A DNA stretch of 64,000 bases, from the NCBI GenBank assembly GCA_963696875.1, contig CAVOLQ010000002.1:124001-188000 (forward strand), written 5' to 3'. Below, in pieces: positions 19,976-28,239 of this stretch (the stretch's first letter is position 1; each line of letters opens with the position of its first letter). The notes under the pieces were generated by a model. The model was not told the DNA's origin and did no database searches. It saw only the letters and a program-made list of their open reading frames with translations. The position numbers were made by a program, and so were the translations under genes. Source of the DNA: Albibacterium sp963696875 (GTDB lineage Bacteria; Bacteroidota; Bacteroidia; Sphingobacteriales; Sphingobacteriaceae).

Positions 19976-20998
19976 ATGCTACAATTAATTAATGTTAACG
20001 ATAATCACTGGTCTGAACTATTAAAAAAAGCAAAAGAATATGATTCTTACCATACTCAATCATACCACTTACTGGAAACTGATAATGAACCGGTTTTAGT
20101 AGTTGAGAATTTTGATGATGGATTTATTGCTTTACCTATCGTTATCAGAAAAATTGAGAATTCGGAATTCTTTGATTGTACATCTGTATACGGTTATTGT
20201 GGACTGATTACAAGCTATAACAATGACGAACTAACGAGAGAAAAATCAAGAATATTTCAAGAGCATTTATTATCCTTTTTTAAAGCGAGGAAAATCATTT
20301 CTGCTTTTTCTAGATTCCATCCGATTATTGAAAATGATATCGTTTTTAACGACCTAGGTTTAATAAAGAAATTAAATAAAACGATCGCCATTGATCTACG
20401 ACTTTCATCTGAGGATCAACTCAAGCAATTTAGAAAATCAAACAAGTCTGAAATCAATCAGCTAAAAAGGAAAGGTTATGAAGTAATAGAAGGACGTACA
20501 AAAGAAGAAATTGATGCTTTTATTGCTATTTACCATGATACGATGCATCGTCTTAAGGCTGCCAATTTGTATTTATTTAGCGCTGAATATTTCCACAAGT
20601 TTTTAAATAATCATTGCTTTGGAAATAGACTTTTATTAGCTGTTAAAGATGGTGAGATAGTCGCAGGTGCAATCTTTAGTATTACAAATAATATCATGCA
20701 ATATCACATTGCTGGGACTAAGGAGGAGTTTATGAGAGAAGCGACTATGAAATTAATATTAGATGAAGCAAGGTTAATTGGTAATTCACTTAATTTAGAT
20801 TACTTACATTTAGGAGGAGGGGTAGGAGGTAGCGGGGAAGATTCACTATTTCGATTCAAATCTGGGTTTTCGAATTTGACATTTCAATTTAGAATATGGC
20901 AATTGATTGTTAACAAAAAGGAATATGATAGCTTAGTAAGTAAAAATGGAATTGATCCAACTAACAATAATTTTTTCCCTTTATATCGATCTAAATAA
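19976..20998 (+). CDS. FemAB/GNAT-like acyl or aminoacyl transferase
   Basis: A 340-residue protein resembling the double-GNAT FemAB/PF13480 group, which move amino acids or acyl groups onto peptidoglycan precursors or other envelope substrates. Visible landmarks are IALPIVIRK, YGYCGLITSY, the RKSNKSEINQLKRKGYEV segment, FIAIYHDTMHRLKAANLY and the second GNAT core LLLAVKDGEIVAGAIFSI with LHLGGGVGGSGEDSLFRFKS at the end. The last glycine-rich stretch with FKSGF is typical of this group. It stands between the pyruvyl transferase fragment and a phosphodiesterase gene. The substrate is unknown; decoration of a surface glycan or its carrier is an inference from context. Confidence 0.75.
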   Translation: MLQLINVNDNHWSELLKKAKEYDSYHTQSYHLLETDNEPVLVVENFDDGFIALPIVIRKIENSEFFDCTSVYGYCGLITSYNNDELTREKSRIFQEHLLSFFKARKIISAFSRFHPIIENDIVFNDLGLIKKLNKTIAIDLRLSSEDQLKQFRKSNKSEINQLKRKGYEVIEGRTKEEIDAFIAIYHDTMHRLKAANLYLFSAEYFHKFLNNHCFGNRLLLAVKDGEIVAGAIFSITNNIMQYHIAGTKEEFMREATMKLILDEARLIGNSLNLDYLHLGGGVGGSGEDSLFRFKSGFSNLTFQFRIWQLIVNKKEYDSLVSKNGIDPTNNNFFPLYRSK

Positions 20999-21031
20999 CA
21001 TTAATTAAACTTACGAGCCTATAATTTGACA

Positions 21032-22318
21032 ATGAAGTATATGATTGCAGTCCTGTTGAGAAGTAGTTTTTGGGTTCTAGTTCTATGGATGTTTTTTGGG
21101 AACATGACCACCCCAGCACAGGAGGAAAGCCTCCATCAAATCATCACACCTGAACGAAAAAACAATGAGAAACAACAGCAAAAGCCTTATGTAATCTTGA
21201 TTTCTGCGGACGGGTTTCGACATGATTATGCCGAAAAATATCATGCAAATACACTGTTGGAATTAAGTAAGAATGGCGTTAAGGCAGCCTCCATGATTCC
21301 AAGCTTTCCCTCGGTCACGTTCCCCAATCATTATACCTTGGTTACAGGGCTTTATCCATCCCATCATGGATTGGTAGGGAATAGTTTCTATGATCCCCTC
21401 AAGGGCGATAGTTATTCAATGGGGGACAAGAAAAAGGTTCGAGACAGTAGTTGGTACGGAGGTACTCCGCTTTGGGTGCTGGCAGAACAACAACAGATGA
21501 TTAGCGCAAGTTTATTCTGGGTAGGTTCTGAAGCAGCGATAAAAGGGATCCGACCGACCTATTATTATCAGTATACCGAAAAGATCAGCATTCCAGAACG
21601 CATTCAGATTGTCATGGATTGGCTGAACCTTCCAGAAGAAACGCGGCCGCACTTGATTATGTTTTATCTTTCAGAACCGGATCATGCGGGACACCGTTAT
21701 GGACCTGAGTCCTCGCAAGCTAGGGAAGCCGTTAGTATGGTAGATTCTACTCTGAATGAATTGACAAAAGCGGTAGCCACCACAGGACTACCCGTGAATT
21801 TTATCTTTGTGTCTGATCATGGGATGACTGCTGTTGATCGGGAAAATCCCATCGAGGTTCCTCTGTTTATCGATAAAGATAAATTTATTACCCGGTCCAT
21901 AGGGACAATGATGCATATTCATGCCCGGCATAAAGCGGATATTCTTCCCTTATATGAAACGTTAAAAAAACAGGAAAAGGATTATCAAGTATACCTGAGA
22001 CCTGATGTACCCCCGCACCTTCATTATGGAGCGAAGGATGATAAAATGCACCGGATTGGTGATATTTTGATGCTACCGGAATGGCCAAGAGTTTTTACGA
22101 ATAAGAAACCTGGTATTGGGTATCATGGATTTGATCCCTATAAAGTAAAGGATATGCATGCCGTATTCTATGCATGGGGACCGGCTTTCAAAAAGGGCAT
22201 TACAATACCTGCTTTTGAAAATGTTCATATATATCCCTTGGTCACTGAAATCTTAGGTCTTAAATACAAGGAGAAGATTGACGGAAAAAGGAAGGTGCTC
22301 GGGCCGATATTGAAATAG
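21032..22318 (+). CDS. Secreted nucleotide pyrophosphatase/phosphodiesterase (NPP family)
   Basis: Alkaline-phosphatase-superfamily phosphodiesterase, about 429 residues, with an N-terminal signal ending near MTTPAQ. Metal and nucleophile positions are all visible: ISADGFRHDY (first Asp), the Thr nucleophile in PSVTFPNHYTLVTGLYP, YLSEPDHAGHRYGP, FVSDHGM and GYHGFDP. These enzymes hydrolyse nucleotide sugars, nucleotides or phosphodiesters in the periplasm. I start it at ATG 21032; a TTG two codons earlier is possible. It is visibly less AT-rich than the genes around it, suggesting a separate origin. It ends 56 bases before QueC-like copy 2. Confidence 0.9.
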   Translation: MKYMIAVLLRSSFWVLVLWMFFGNMTTPAQEESLHQIITPERKNNEKQQQKPYVILISADGFRHDYAEKYHANTLLELSKNGVKAASMIPSFPSVTFPNHYTLVTGLYPSHHGLVGNSFYDPLKGDSYSMGDKKKVRDSSWYGGTPLWVLAEQQQMISASLFWVGSEAAIKGIRPTYYYQYTEKISIPERIQIVMDWLNLPEETRPHLIMFYLSEPDHAGHRYGPESSQAREAVSMVDSTLNELTKAVATTGLPVNFIFVSDHGMTAVDRENPIEVPLFIDKDKFITRSIGTMMHIHARHKADILPLYETLKKQEKDYQVYLRPDVPPHLHYGAKDDKMHRIGDILMLPEWPRVFTNKKPGIGYHGFDPYKVKDMHAVFYAWGPAFKKGITIPAFENVHIYPLVTEILGLKYKEKIDGKRKVLGPILK

Positions 22319-22374
22319 AAGACAGAACTTTTTTTACTCAATGAATAAACTAGATAATAATTCAATAACGTAAT

Positions 22375-23655
22375 ATGCTAAAAATCAATAATACATACAT
22401 CCATGAGGATGGAAGAACAATAAAATATGAATACAATTGTTCTTCTAGAATAACAAAGTATTTTAAAGAAACGCCATTTTATGTCACCTATGATATAAAT
22501 GTCTCAAGTGTTCCTATCGGTATATTAAACTTACCATTATTAGCCAACCTATTGCCTATTTCTTGGTTTGCAGGTTTTGATATTAAAGTAAACGAGTTGG
22601 ATAGAGTCTTCTACCAGCAAGCTTTAAAATTAAAAGAGCAATTTGCGGAATACTATCCAATTATTAAAACTAAGAAATCAAATTTAATTGTTAAACACCT
22701 ATTAGAACCTTCTGATACAAGTTCGGATAAAAAAGCTATGTTGTATAGTGGCGGGGTAGATGCTTATGCAACTTTATTAAGGCATTTTGATGAAGTTCCT
22801 GATTTGATAACCATAAGAGGTGTAGATATGGCTCTTAGTAATGAAGCGCAATGGAAAGGATTGCTGGAATATAATAATGCAGAAGTCATTCAACAAAACG
22901 CCAAATATTATATTGAAAGTAACCTAAAGGAATTTATAACATTTCAGGTGAAGGGCCTGAGTGCTGGTTTCGATTGGTATGGGAGAGTTCAACATGGCTT
23001 GGCTATAACCTGCCTAACTGCCCCTCTTGCCTATTTAAATAGTTATTCTGTGGTTTATATCGCTTCTTCATTTGATAGGAAAGACGGCTATGAATTTATT
23101 AACTGGGGATCTATTCCCGAAATTGACAACTTAATAAAATTCAATAACACGAACATATATCATGATGGAATTGAATTAAACAGGCAGGAGAAAGTCGACT
23201 ATATAGTGGATTGGACCGTACTTAATAAACATGATGTGCACCTACGTGTTTGTTATTCGACTAAAAAACAAGATCTAAATTGTAATCAATGTTCTAAATG
23301 CCTTATGACCATATTTGCCATTTTAAATACGAATAGGGACCCAAATAATTTTGGCTTTCAAGTTGATGTTGGCGTTTTTAAGATGTTAAAAGACTTATTA
23401 AAACGAGGATTTAAATCCCAAGGCGCACTGCTTTTTTGGAAAGAGGTGTATTTAGCATCGCAAACCAATACTAGATTTAAATCTAGTGACAAGGATTGGA
23501 AGCAGGCTTATATGGAAATTGATCCAATACTTCAAAAAACCATCTCAAGTCCTATAAAAAAGATTCCATTTGTTCAAAAATGGAGGGTTAATTTAATTCT
23601 TAAATTTCCGAGGTTATTTAAATTCTACTTAAAAACAAGAAGAAAATTTTCATAA
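22375..23655 (+). CDS. QueC-like PP-loop ATPase, copy 2 (intact)
   Basis: The intact reference copy of the three, 426 residues. Residues 1-120 carry no domain I recognise but are strongly conserved between copies (for example PLLANLLPISWFAGFDI). Residues 122-136 are the PP-loop AMLYSGGVDAYATLL, which binds ATP and releases pyrophosphate. Cys293, Cys303, Cys306 and Cys309 (VCYS, LNCNQCSKC) form a zinc-type cluster laid out as in QueC. A lysine-rich basic tail follows. QueC makes a nitrile from a carboxylate through an adenylate and amide, so activation of a carboxylate is a reasonable expectation, but substrate is unknown. The ABC exporter gene begins 23 bases downstream, which suggests coupling. 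Confidence 0.8.
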   Translation: MLKINNTYIHEDGRTIKYEYNCSSRITKYFKETPFYVTYDINVSSVPIGILNLPLLANLLPISWFAGFDIKVNELDRVFYQQALKLKEQFAEYYPIIKTKKSNLIVKHLLEPSDTSSDKKAMLYSGGVDAYATLLRHFDEVPDLITIRGVDMALSNEAQWKGLLEYNNAEVIQQNAKYYIESNLKEFITFQVKGLSAGFDWYGRVQHGLAITCLTAPLAYLNSYSVVYIASSFDRKDGYEFINWGSIPEIDNLIKFNNTNIYHDGIELNRQEKVDYIVDWTVLNKHDVHLRVCYSTKKQDLNCNQCSKCLMTIFAILNTNRDPNNFGFQVDVGVFKMLKDLLKRGFKSQGALLFWKEVYLASQTNTRFKSSDKDWKQAYMEIDPILQKTISSPIKKIPFVQKWRVNLILKFPRLFKFYLKTRRKFS

Positions 23656-23678
23656 AATACCCTCATATAACCATTTAA

Positions 23679-25475
23679 ATGAATAAAATAAAAAATCTTA
23701 TAAAAAGACATTTTAGCAGTTTTGTTTACTTCTACCAATTTATACGGTATAAAGTATTTGTTCTGATCATCCTGAGTATTGCAGTAAGTGCATTAGATGG
23801 CTTTGGCCTGACCCTATTTTTACCTCTATTACAAATGCTAAGTGGTAACGGAATGTTAGATTCTGAGCAAATGGGGAGTTTGAGCTTTTTGATTGAGGGA
23901 GCAAATGCTATCGGTATATCGTTGACTTTGATGTCAGTCCTTTTTGCTATGATTATGTTCTTTATTTTTAAAGGAATAGCGAACTATTTCAATATACTTT
24001 ACTTAGTCATTATTCAACAAGCATTCATAAAAAATATTCGTTTAAAGCTTTTGAGATCTCTGAACGTTATGAATTTTAAAAAATTCTTATTGTCTGATGC
24101 TGGTCGAATTCAGAATACCATGAGCGGAGAAGTTGACAGAGTCTCGGAGGCTTTTATTTCATATTTTGCCAGCTTTCGTCAAGCAGTAATGGTTATGGTG
24201 TATTTAGGTTTCGCTTTTTTTATAGATGCACAATTTGCTATTTTAGTTACGATCGGAGGAGGATTAACGAGCTTTCTATATCGAATCATTTATACTCGTA
24301 CCAAAATAAATTCGCGCATTTTAACAGCATCTAATCATAATTATCAAGGATTAGTTATTCAGCATGTATTAAATTTCAAATATCTACGCGCTACTGGTAT
24401 GGCAGCAGCTTATTCTGAAAAACTGGAAAATACCATGAATAAAATCGAACATTCCCGGAGGAAAATAGGCGTTTTGGTTGGTATAGGTTCCGCTACAAGA
24501 GAGCCACTTCTAGTAATTGTAATTGCATGTGTAATCTTAATTTATATAAATTTATTAGGGGGCACTATGGGAGGCATAGTCATCAGTCTTTTGTTTTTTT
24601 ATAGAGCTTTGACATCTTTAGTTAGTATGCAACAAAGTTGGAATAACTTCTTAAGTGTTTCCGGTTCACTGGAAAATATGCAAAGTTTTCAGAAAGAATT
24701 GGAATCGTCAAATGATCTAAAAGGTAAAATGGTATTCGATCAGTTTGAAAAGAGCATTCAATGTCGTAATTTGTCTTTTTCATTTGGAAAGACAAAGATT
24801 CTTAAAAATATTAATCTTCAAATTACAAAGAATAGTAGTGTAGCATTTGTAGGAGAAAGCGGTAGTGGAAAAACTACTCTCGTAAATGTACTAACAGGCT
24901 TGTTAGATGCCGATCAAGGAGAAGTATTTATTGATGGTAAAGCAATAAAAGACATTAATAAAATTACTTATCAAAAGCGTATTGGTTATATCACCCAGGA
25001 TGCCGTTATCTTTAATGATACCATTTTTAATAACGTAAGCTTTTGGGCAGAGAAAACTCCAGAGAATATTCAACGCTATGAAAAAGCTGTTAATCAGGCA
25101 GCTTTGAGCGAGTTCATAATGAAATTACCTGAAGGACAAGAAACAGTCTTGGGCAATAATGGTATTAATTTAAGTGGAGGACAAAAGCAAAGGATTTCTA
25201 TTGCCAGAGAGTTATTTAAAGAGATTGACATATTGATTATGGACGAAGCGACATCTGCACTAGATTCTGAAACAGAAAAGTCCATACAAGAAAGTATTGA
25301 AGCTTTACAAGGTCAATATACCTTAATCATTGTGGCACATCGGTTATCAACTATTCGAAACGTGGATAGGGTGGTGTTTATGCATCAAGGTGTGATTGAG
25401 AATGAAGGAAATTTTCAAGAGCTTAGTCAAAACTTGCCGAAGTTTAGGAAAATGGTCGAGTTGCAACGCTTATAA
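23679..25475 (+). CDS. ABC transporter, fused membrane and ATPase domains (PglK/MsbA-like)
   Basis: A 598-residue half-transporter: six hydrophobic segments within about the first 330 residues, then a nucleotide-binding domain with Walker A GESGSGKTTL at residues 392-401, the signature LSGGQKQR near 498, Walker B ILIMDEATSALD and the switch histidine in IIVAHRLS. Homodimers of this type flip lipid-linked oligosaccharides (PglK) or lipids (MsbA). Its place directly behind a QueC-like gene, and outside the Wzx locus, suggests export of a second glycolipid or modified product. The stop is followed by the dispersed hairpin repeat and then the IS110 remnant. Confidence 0.9.
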   Translation: MNKIKNLIKRHFSSFVYFYQFIRYKVFVLIILSIAVSALDGFGLTLFLPLLQMLSGNGMLDSEQMGSLSFLIEGANAIGISLTLMSVLFAMIMFFIFKGIANYFNILYLVIIQQAFIKNIRLKLLRSLNVMNFKKFLLSDAGRIQNTMSGEVDRVSEAFISYFASFRQAVMVMVYLGFAFFIDAQFAILVTIGGGLTSFLYRIIYTRTKINSRILTASNHNYQGLVIQHVLNFKYLRATGMAAAYSEKLENTMNKIEHSRRKIGVLVGIGSATREPLLVIVIACVILIYINLLGGTMGGIVISLLFFYRALTSLVSMQQSWNNFLSVSGSLENMQSFQKELESSNDLKGKMVFDQFEKSIQCRNLSFSFGKTKILKNINLQITKNSSVAFVGESGSGKTTLVNVLTGLLDADQGEVFIDGKAIKDINKITYQKRIGYITQDAVIFNDTIFNNVSFWAEKTPENIQRYEKAVNQAALSEFIMKLPEGQETVLGNNGINLSGGQKQRISIARELFKEIDILIMDEATSALDSETEKSIQESIEALQGQYTLIIVAHRLSTIRNVDRVVFMHQGVIENEGNFQELSQNLPKFRKMVELQRL

Positions 25476-25480
25476 CTGAT

Positions 25481-25533
25481 ATTTTCTTTTTTTACCGATA
25501 GAAAAAGAACCGACCGAAGGGAGCTCATGAACT
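25481..25533 (+). repeat. Hairpin module of the dispersed repeat, cut by IS110 remnant
   Basis: Carries TTCTTTTT...AAAAAGAA around ACCGAT (25483-25509), followed by CCGACCGAAGGGAGCTCATG as in the modules at 31947-32010 and 61513-61566. In those, the text continues to AACACTAATGAATAAACTCG and the folded R repeat. Here it stops after CATGAA and the R repeat appears only at 26477, so the IS110 sequence sits at the junction of the two modules. Confidence 0.65.
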
Positions 25534-25595
25534 GTGTTAAAAAGCAAATAAATTTAAAAATAATTCCAAATTAAATTTTGTTTGTGCGTTTTGAA

Positions 25596-25649
25596 GGTTA
25601 ATGAAATCTGGAAAACTCTTTGAGTGGAGTTTTCCAGATTTCATTAACC
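25596..25649. repeat. Perfect 23-base inverted repeat with 8-base loop
   Basis: GGTTAATGAAATCTGGAAAA continues to 25618, and its exact reverse complement occupies 25627-25649 with loop TTTGAGTG. There is no T-tract on either side, so it is not a standard terminator. It lies 41 bases downstream of the transposase stop (25691, - strand), in the part of the IS110 remnant that would be its 3' noncoding end. It may be an element end structure, a regulatory hairpin, or an independent insertion footprint. Confidence 0.8.
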
Positions 25650-25690
25650 ACATGCGTGACAGCATTAGTTTAACACTGGCTTCCAAAAGT

Positions 25691-26475
25691 TTATATCCTA
25701 ACATATTCTTCTTGATAAGACTGATTGCTTTTTGCAATGGCAAATGCCTGTTTAATCAGCTTGTTAACAGCTGCAATCAGTGCCACACGATAAGGTTTCC
25801 CTTTTGCTCTTAAACGATCGTAAAGTTCTTTACACGTCTTGTTGTGTAACTTAGCAGACATCGCACCCATATAAAGTGTCTTTCGGCCTGAGACATCCCC
25901 ATCTTACAGATCTTTGCCTTTCCTTTCACGCTTGTTCCTGATTCAAATATACGCGGCGAAAGCCCAAAATAGGATATTACCTGTTTATGGCTTCGAAAAT
26001 CCCGAAATCCTCGAGTATTTATAATCATCACTGCTGCACAACGATCCCCAATCCCCGGGATGCTTTTTAGATTAGCCATTAATTCACCATACTCCTGATT
26101 GATCAGCTTGTTTATTTTCTGCTCATTTACCTTTATTTTGTAATTATATCCCTCTATTTCTTCCTGTATTTCTTCTTCTAAGGGTTTCGATAAGACGCCA
26201 CTTGACTTAAATGAATGCAGTTGATTTGATAATATCCCTTTTCTTTTCTTCAATCCTTCAAGGTAGGCTTCCAGCTGTTGGAGTTGAAATATTAAATCAT
26301 TGGGTGGGCTCCATAAATCAGGCTTTTCAGTCAGCCCATATTGGGCAATCAATAGGGCATCTTTGCGGTCGGTCTTTGCTCTGGACATGCGCATCTGCGA
26401 AAACCGTTTGATCACTAATGGATTAACTACGGACACCTTGACCCCTTTTTGGGCCAAAAAAAGAGCTACTTGTAA
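25691..26475 (-). mobile_element. IS110-family transposase remnant (5'-truncated, one frameshift)
   Basis: The - strand encodes most of a DEDD transposase of the IS110 family. The N-terminal RuvC-like part is represented by MRMSRAKTDRKDALLIAQYG, and the C-terminal Tnp_20 domain by LKSIPGIGDRCAAVMIINTR, YFGLSPR and the serine block SGTSVKGKAKICKMG. A one-base loss near 25896 shifts the frame; continuing in the other frame gives RKTLYMGAMSAKLHNKTCKE and ends AIAKSNQSYQEEYVRI with a stop at 25691. About 60-70 N-terminal residues, including the first catalytic Asp, are missing because the frame runs straight into the dispersed repeat at 26477. It is about 260 of 320-340 residues and surely inactive. 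Confidence 0.85.
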
Positions 26476-26476
26476 T

Positions 26477-26594
26477 ACTCGTGGCTGCGTAAGTCCCTTT
26501 GGTTCTTGGTGCTGGCACGCAGGGTATCTCTATCGGGACTTCCAAGGCCACAATTATGGATATGATCTTTAGTGCTTTTAGGCATATCGTGCTA
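26477..26594 (+). repeat. Dispersed structured repeat R, copy next to IS110
   Basis: ACTCGTGGCTGCGTAAGTCC, GGTTCTTGGTGCTGGCACGC and CGGGACTTCCAAGGCCAC follow in the order seen in the array at 31668-32530. The arms GTGGC/GCCAC and AAGTCCC/GGGACTT can pair. It abuts the truncated 5' side of the transposase remnant. Confidence 0.75.
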
Positions 26595-26599
26595 GAAGA

Positions 26600-26770
26600 G
26601 GGTTGAGCGGTGGTGAGTTGTCAGTGATCGGTTATGAGTGGGTGCGGGGTACGAGGACGAGAGGATAGAGAGAAAAGGAGACAAGGGAGTGAGAGAAGTT
26701 GTGACTGCGAGATTGTGACTTGGTTAAATATTAATAGATTGGTTGATGAAAATAATATCTTATTATTGTA
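26600..26770 (+). repeat. G-rich island followed by conserved AT block
   Basis: GCGGTGGTGAGTTGTCAGTG and GAGTGGGTGCGGGGTACGAG resemble the island at 15790. From 26711 a 60-base AT block (GATTGTGACTTGGTTAAATA through to TTATTATTG) recurs at 32648-32707 with few changes and partly at 19555. No coding potential is credible here. Confidence 0.6.
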
Positions 26771-26874
26771 CTCGAAAAATGTAATATGTTTTAATGAAAG
26801 TAGGGAAAACGCAACCATTTGCACGATATTATGGAGGATTATTAAACAGAATTTCTGTAATTTTCTGTGTATTA

Positions 26875-26882
26875 TATGTTTG
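26875..26882 (+). promoter_or_regulatory. Bacteroidota-type -7 box (TATGTTTG) for QueC-like copy 3
   Basis: TATGTTTG fits the TAnnTTTG consensus exactly and lies 30 bases before the ATG at 26913. A TTTC at 26852-26855 is about 19 bases upstream, a weak candidate for the -33 element. Copies 1 and 2 have a different upstream sequence, so copy 3 probably has its own promoter. Confidence 0.4.
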
Positions 26883-26912
26883 CTTTAAACTAAAAAGAGT
26901 AGAAACTTTAAA

Positions 26913-28193
26913 ATGCTAAAAATTAATAATACCGATGTCCATGAAGATGGAAGAACTATTAATTATGATTATAAGTATTCTTCAACAATAAAAAAATATT
27001 TTAACGATATGCCCTTTTATGTCCGCTATGATACGGACATTTCAAGTGTTCCTACAGGGATTTTAAATATCCCCTTATTAGCAAATTTATTGCCTATCTC
27101 TTGGTTTGCAGGTTTTGATATTGTAGTTAACGAATTGGATAGCGTTTTCTACCAACAAGTTTCAAAATTAAAGGAGCAATTTGCGCAATACTATCCGGTT
27201 ATTAAATCTAAGGAATCAGATTTAATTGTAAAGCACCTTTTAGAATCATCTGAAAGAAGTTCGGATAAAAAAGCGATGTTGTATAGTGGCGGCGTAGATG
27301 CTTATGCAACCTTGCTAAGGCATTTTGATGATGTTCCTGATTTGATATCGATAAGGGGTGTAGATATGGATCTTAGTGATGAAACGCAATGGAATGCATT
27401 AAAGAAATATAATAGTAATACCGAAGTTATTCAACAAAATACTATCTATTATATTGAAAGTAATTTAAGGGCGTTTATAACATTTGAAGTGAACCGCCTT
27501 ATTGCTGGTTTCGACTGGTATGGGACAGTTCAACATGGCTTGGCAATAACCTGTCTGACTGCACCTCTTGCTTATTTAAATAGCTATTCTGTTATTTATA
27601 TCGCTTCTTCATTTGATAGGAAAGAAGGCTATGAATTTATTAATTGGGGAATACCCGAAATTGACAACTTAATTAAATTCAACAACACGAACATATATCA
27701 CGATGGAAGTGAATTAAGCAGGCAGGAGAAAGTCAACTATATAGTGGATTGGGCTGTACTTTATAAACGTAAGGTGCCCCTCCGTGTTTGTTATTCGGCT
27801 AAGAAACAGGATCTAAATTGTAATCAATGTTCTAAATGCCTCATGACCATATTTGCCATTTTAAATACGAATAGGGACCCAAATGATTTTGGCTTTCAAG
27901 TTGATATTAGTGTTTTTAAGCTATTAAAAGACTTATTAAAAAAACGATTTAAATCTCGCTCTGAGTTGCATTTCTGGAAGGAAGTTTATTTAGAATCTGA
28001 AACAAATACTAGATTTAAATCTAGAGACAAGGAGTGGAAGCAAAAGTATTTGGAAATTGACCCAATCCTACAAAATCGCATCTCAAGACCCATAAAGGAG
28101 ATTTCATTTGTTCGGAAATGGAAGATTAAATTTGGTTCTAAACATCCAGTTTTCTTTACTGCCTATTCTAAAATAAGAAGCAAAATTTCGTAA
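26913..28193 (+). CDS. QueC-like PP-loop ATPase, copy 3 (intact)
   Basis: Third paralogue, 426 residues and uninterrupted. The PP-loop LYSGGVDAYATLLRHFDD and the cysteine cluster VCYS/LNCNQCSKC are identical in key residues to copy 2, so it should be active if the family is. It is the most diverged of the three in the N-terminal 120 residues and at the tail. It lacks one serine in WGIPEIDNL compared with WGSIPEID in the others. Its upstream region differs, but the 3' flank after the stop (GTAAAATGCC, then AATGGATATAATAAAAAA) still resembles the flank of copy 2 up to the ABC transporter start. That indicates an old segmental duplication. It is followed by convergent DUF4249 and TonB genes. Confidence 0.8.
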   Translation: MLKINNTDVHEDGRTINYDYKYSSTIKKYFNDMPFYVRYDTDISSVPTGILNIPLLANLLPISWFAGFDIVVNELDSVFYQQVSKLKEQFAQYYPVIKSKESDLIVKHLLESSERSSDKKAMLYSGGVDAYATLLRHFDDVPDLISIRGVDMDLSDETQWNALKKYNSNTEVIQQNTIYYIESNLRAFITFEVNRLIAGFDWYGTVQHGLAITCLTAPLAYLNSYSVIYIASSFDRKEGYEFINWGIPEIDNLIKFNNTNIYHDGSELSRQEKVNYIVDWAVLYKRKVPLRVCYSAKKQDLNCNQCSKCLMTIFAILNTNRDPNDFGFQVDISVFKLLKDLLKKRFKSRSELHFWKEVYLESETNTRFKSRDKEWKQKYLEIDPILQNRISRPIKEISFVRKWKIKFGSKHPVFFTAYSKIRSKIS

Positions 28194-28239
28194 AATGCCT
28201 TTATATACCCGTTTTAATGGATATAATAAAAAAGCTGTT

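Noticed and set aside
16124..28193. A Qat or type IV CBASS defence system
   Set aside because: Only the QueC-like component is present; there is no CD-NTase, AAA ATPase partner, TatD-like nuclease or related effector in the neighbourhood.
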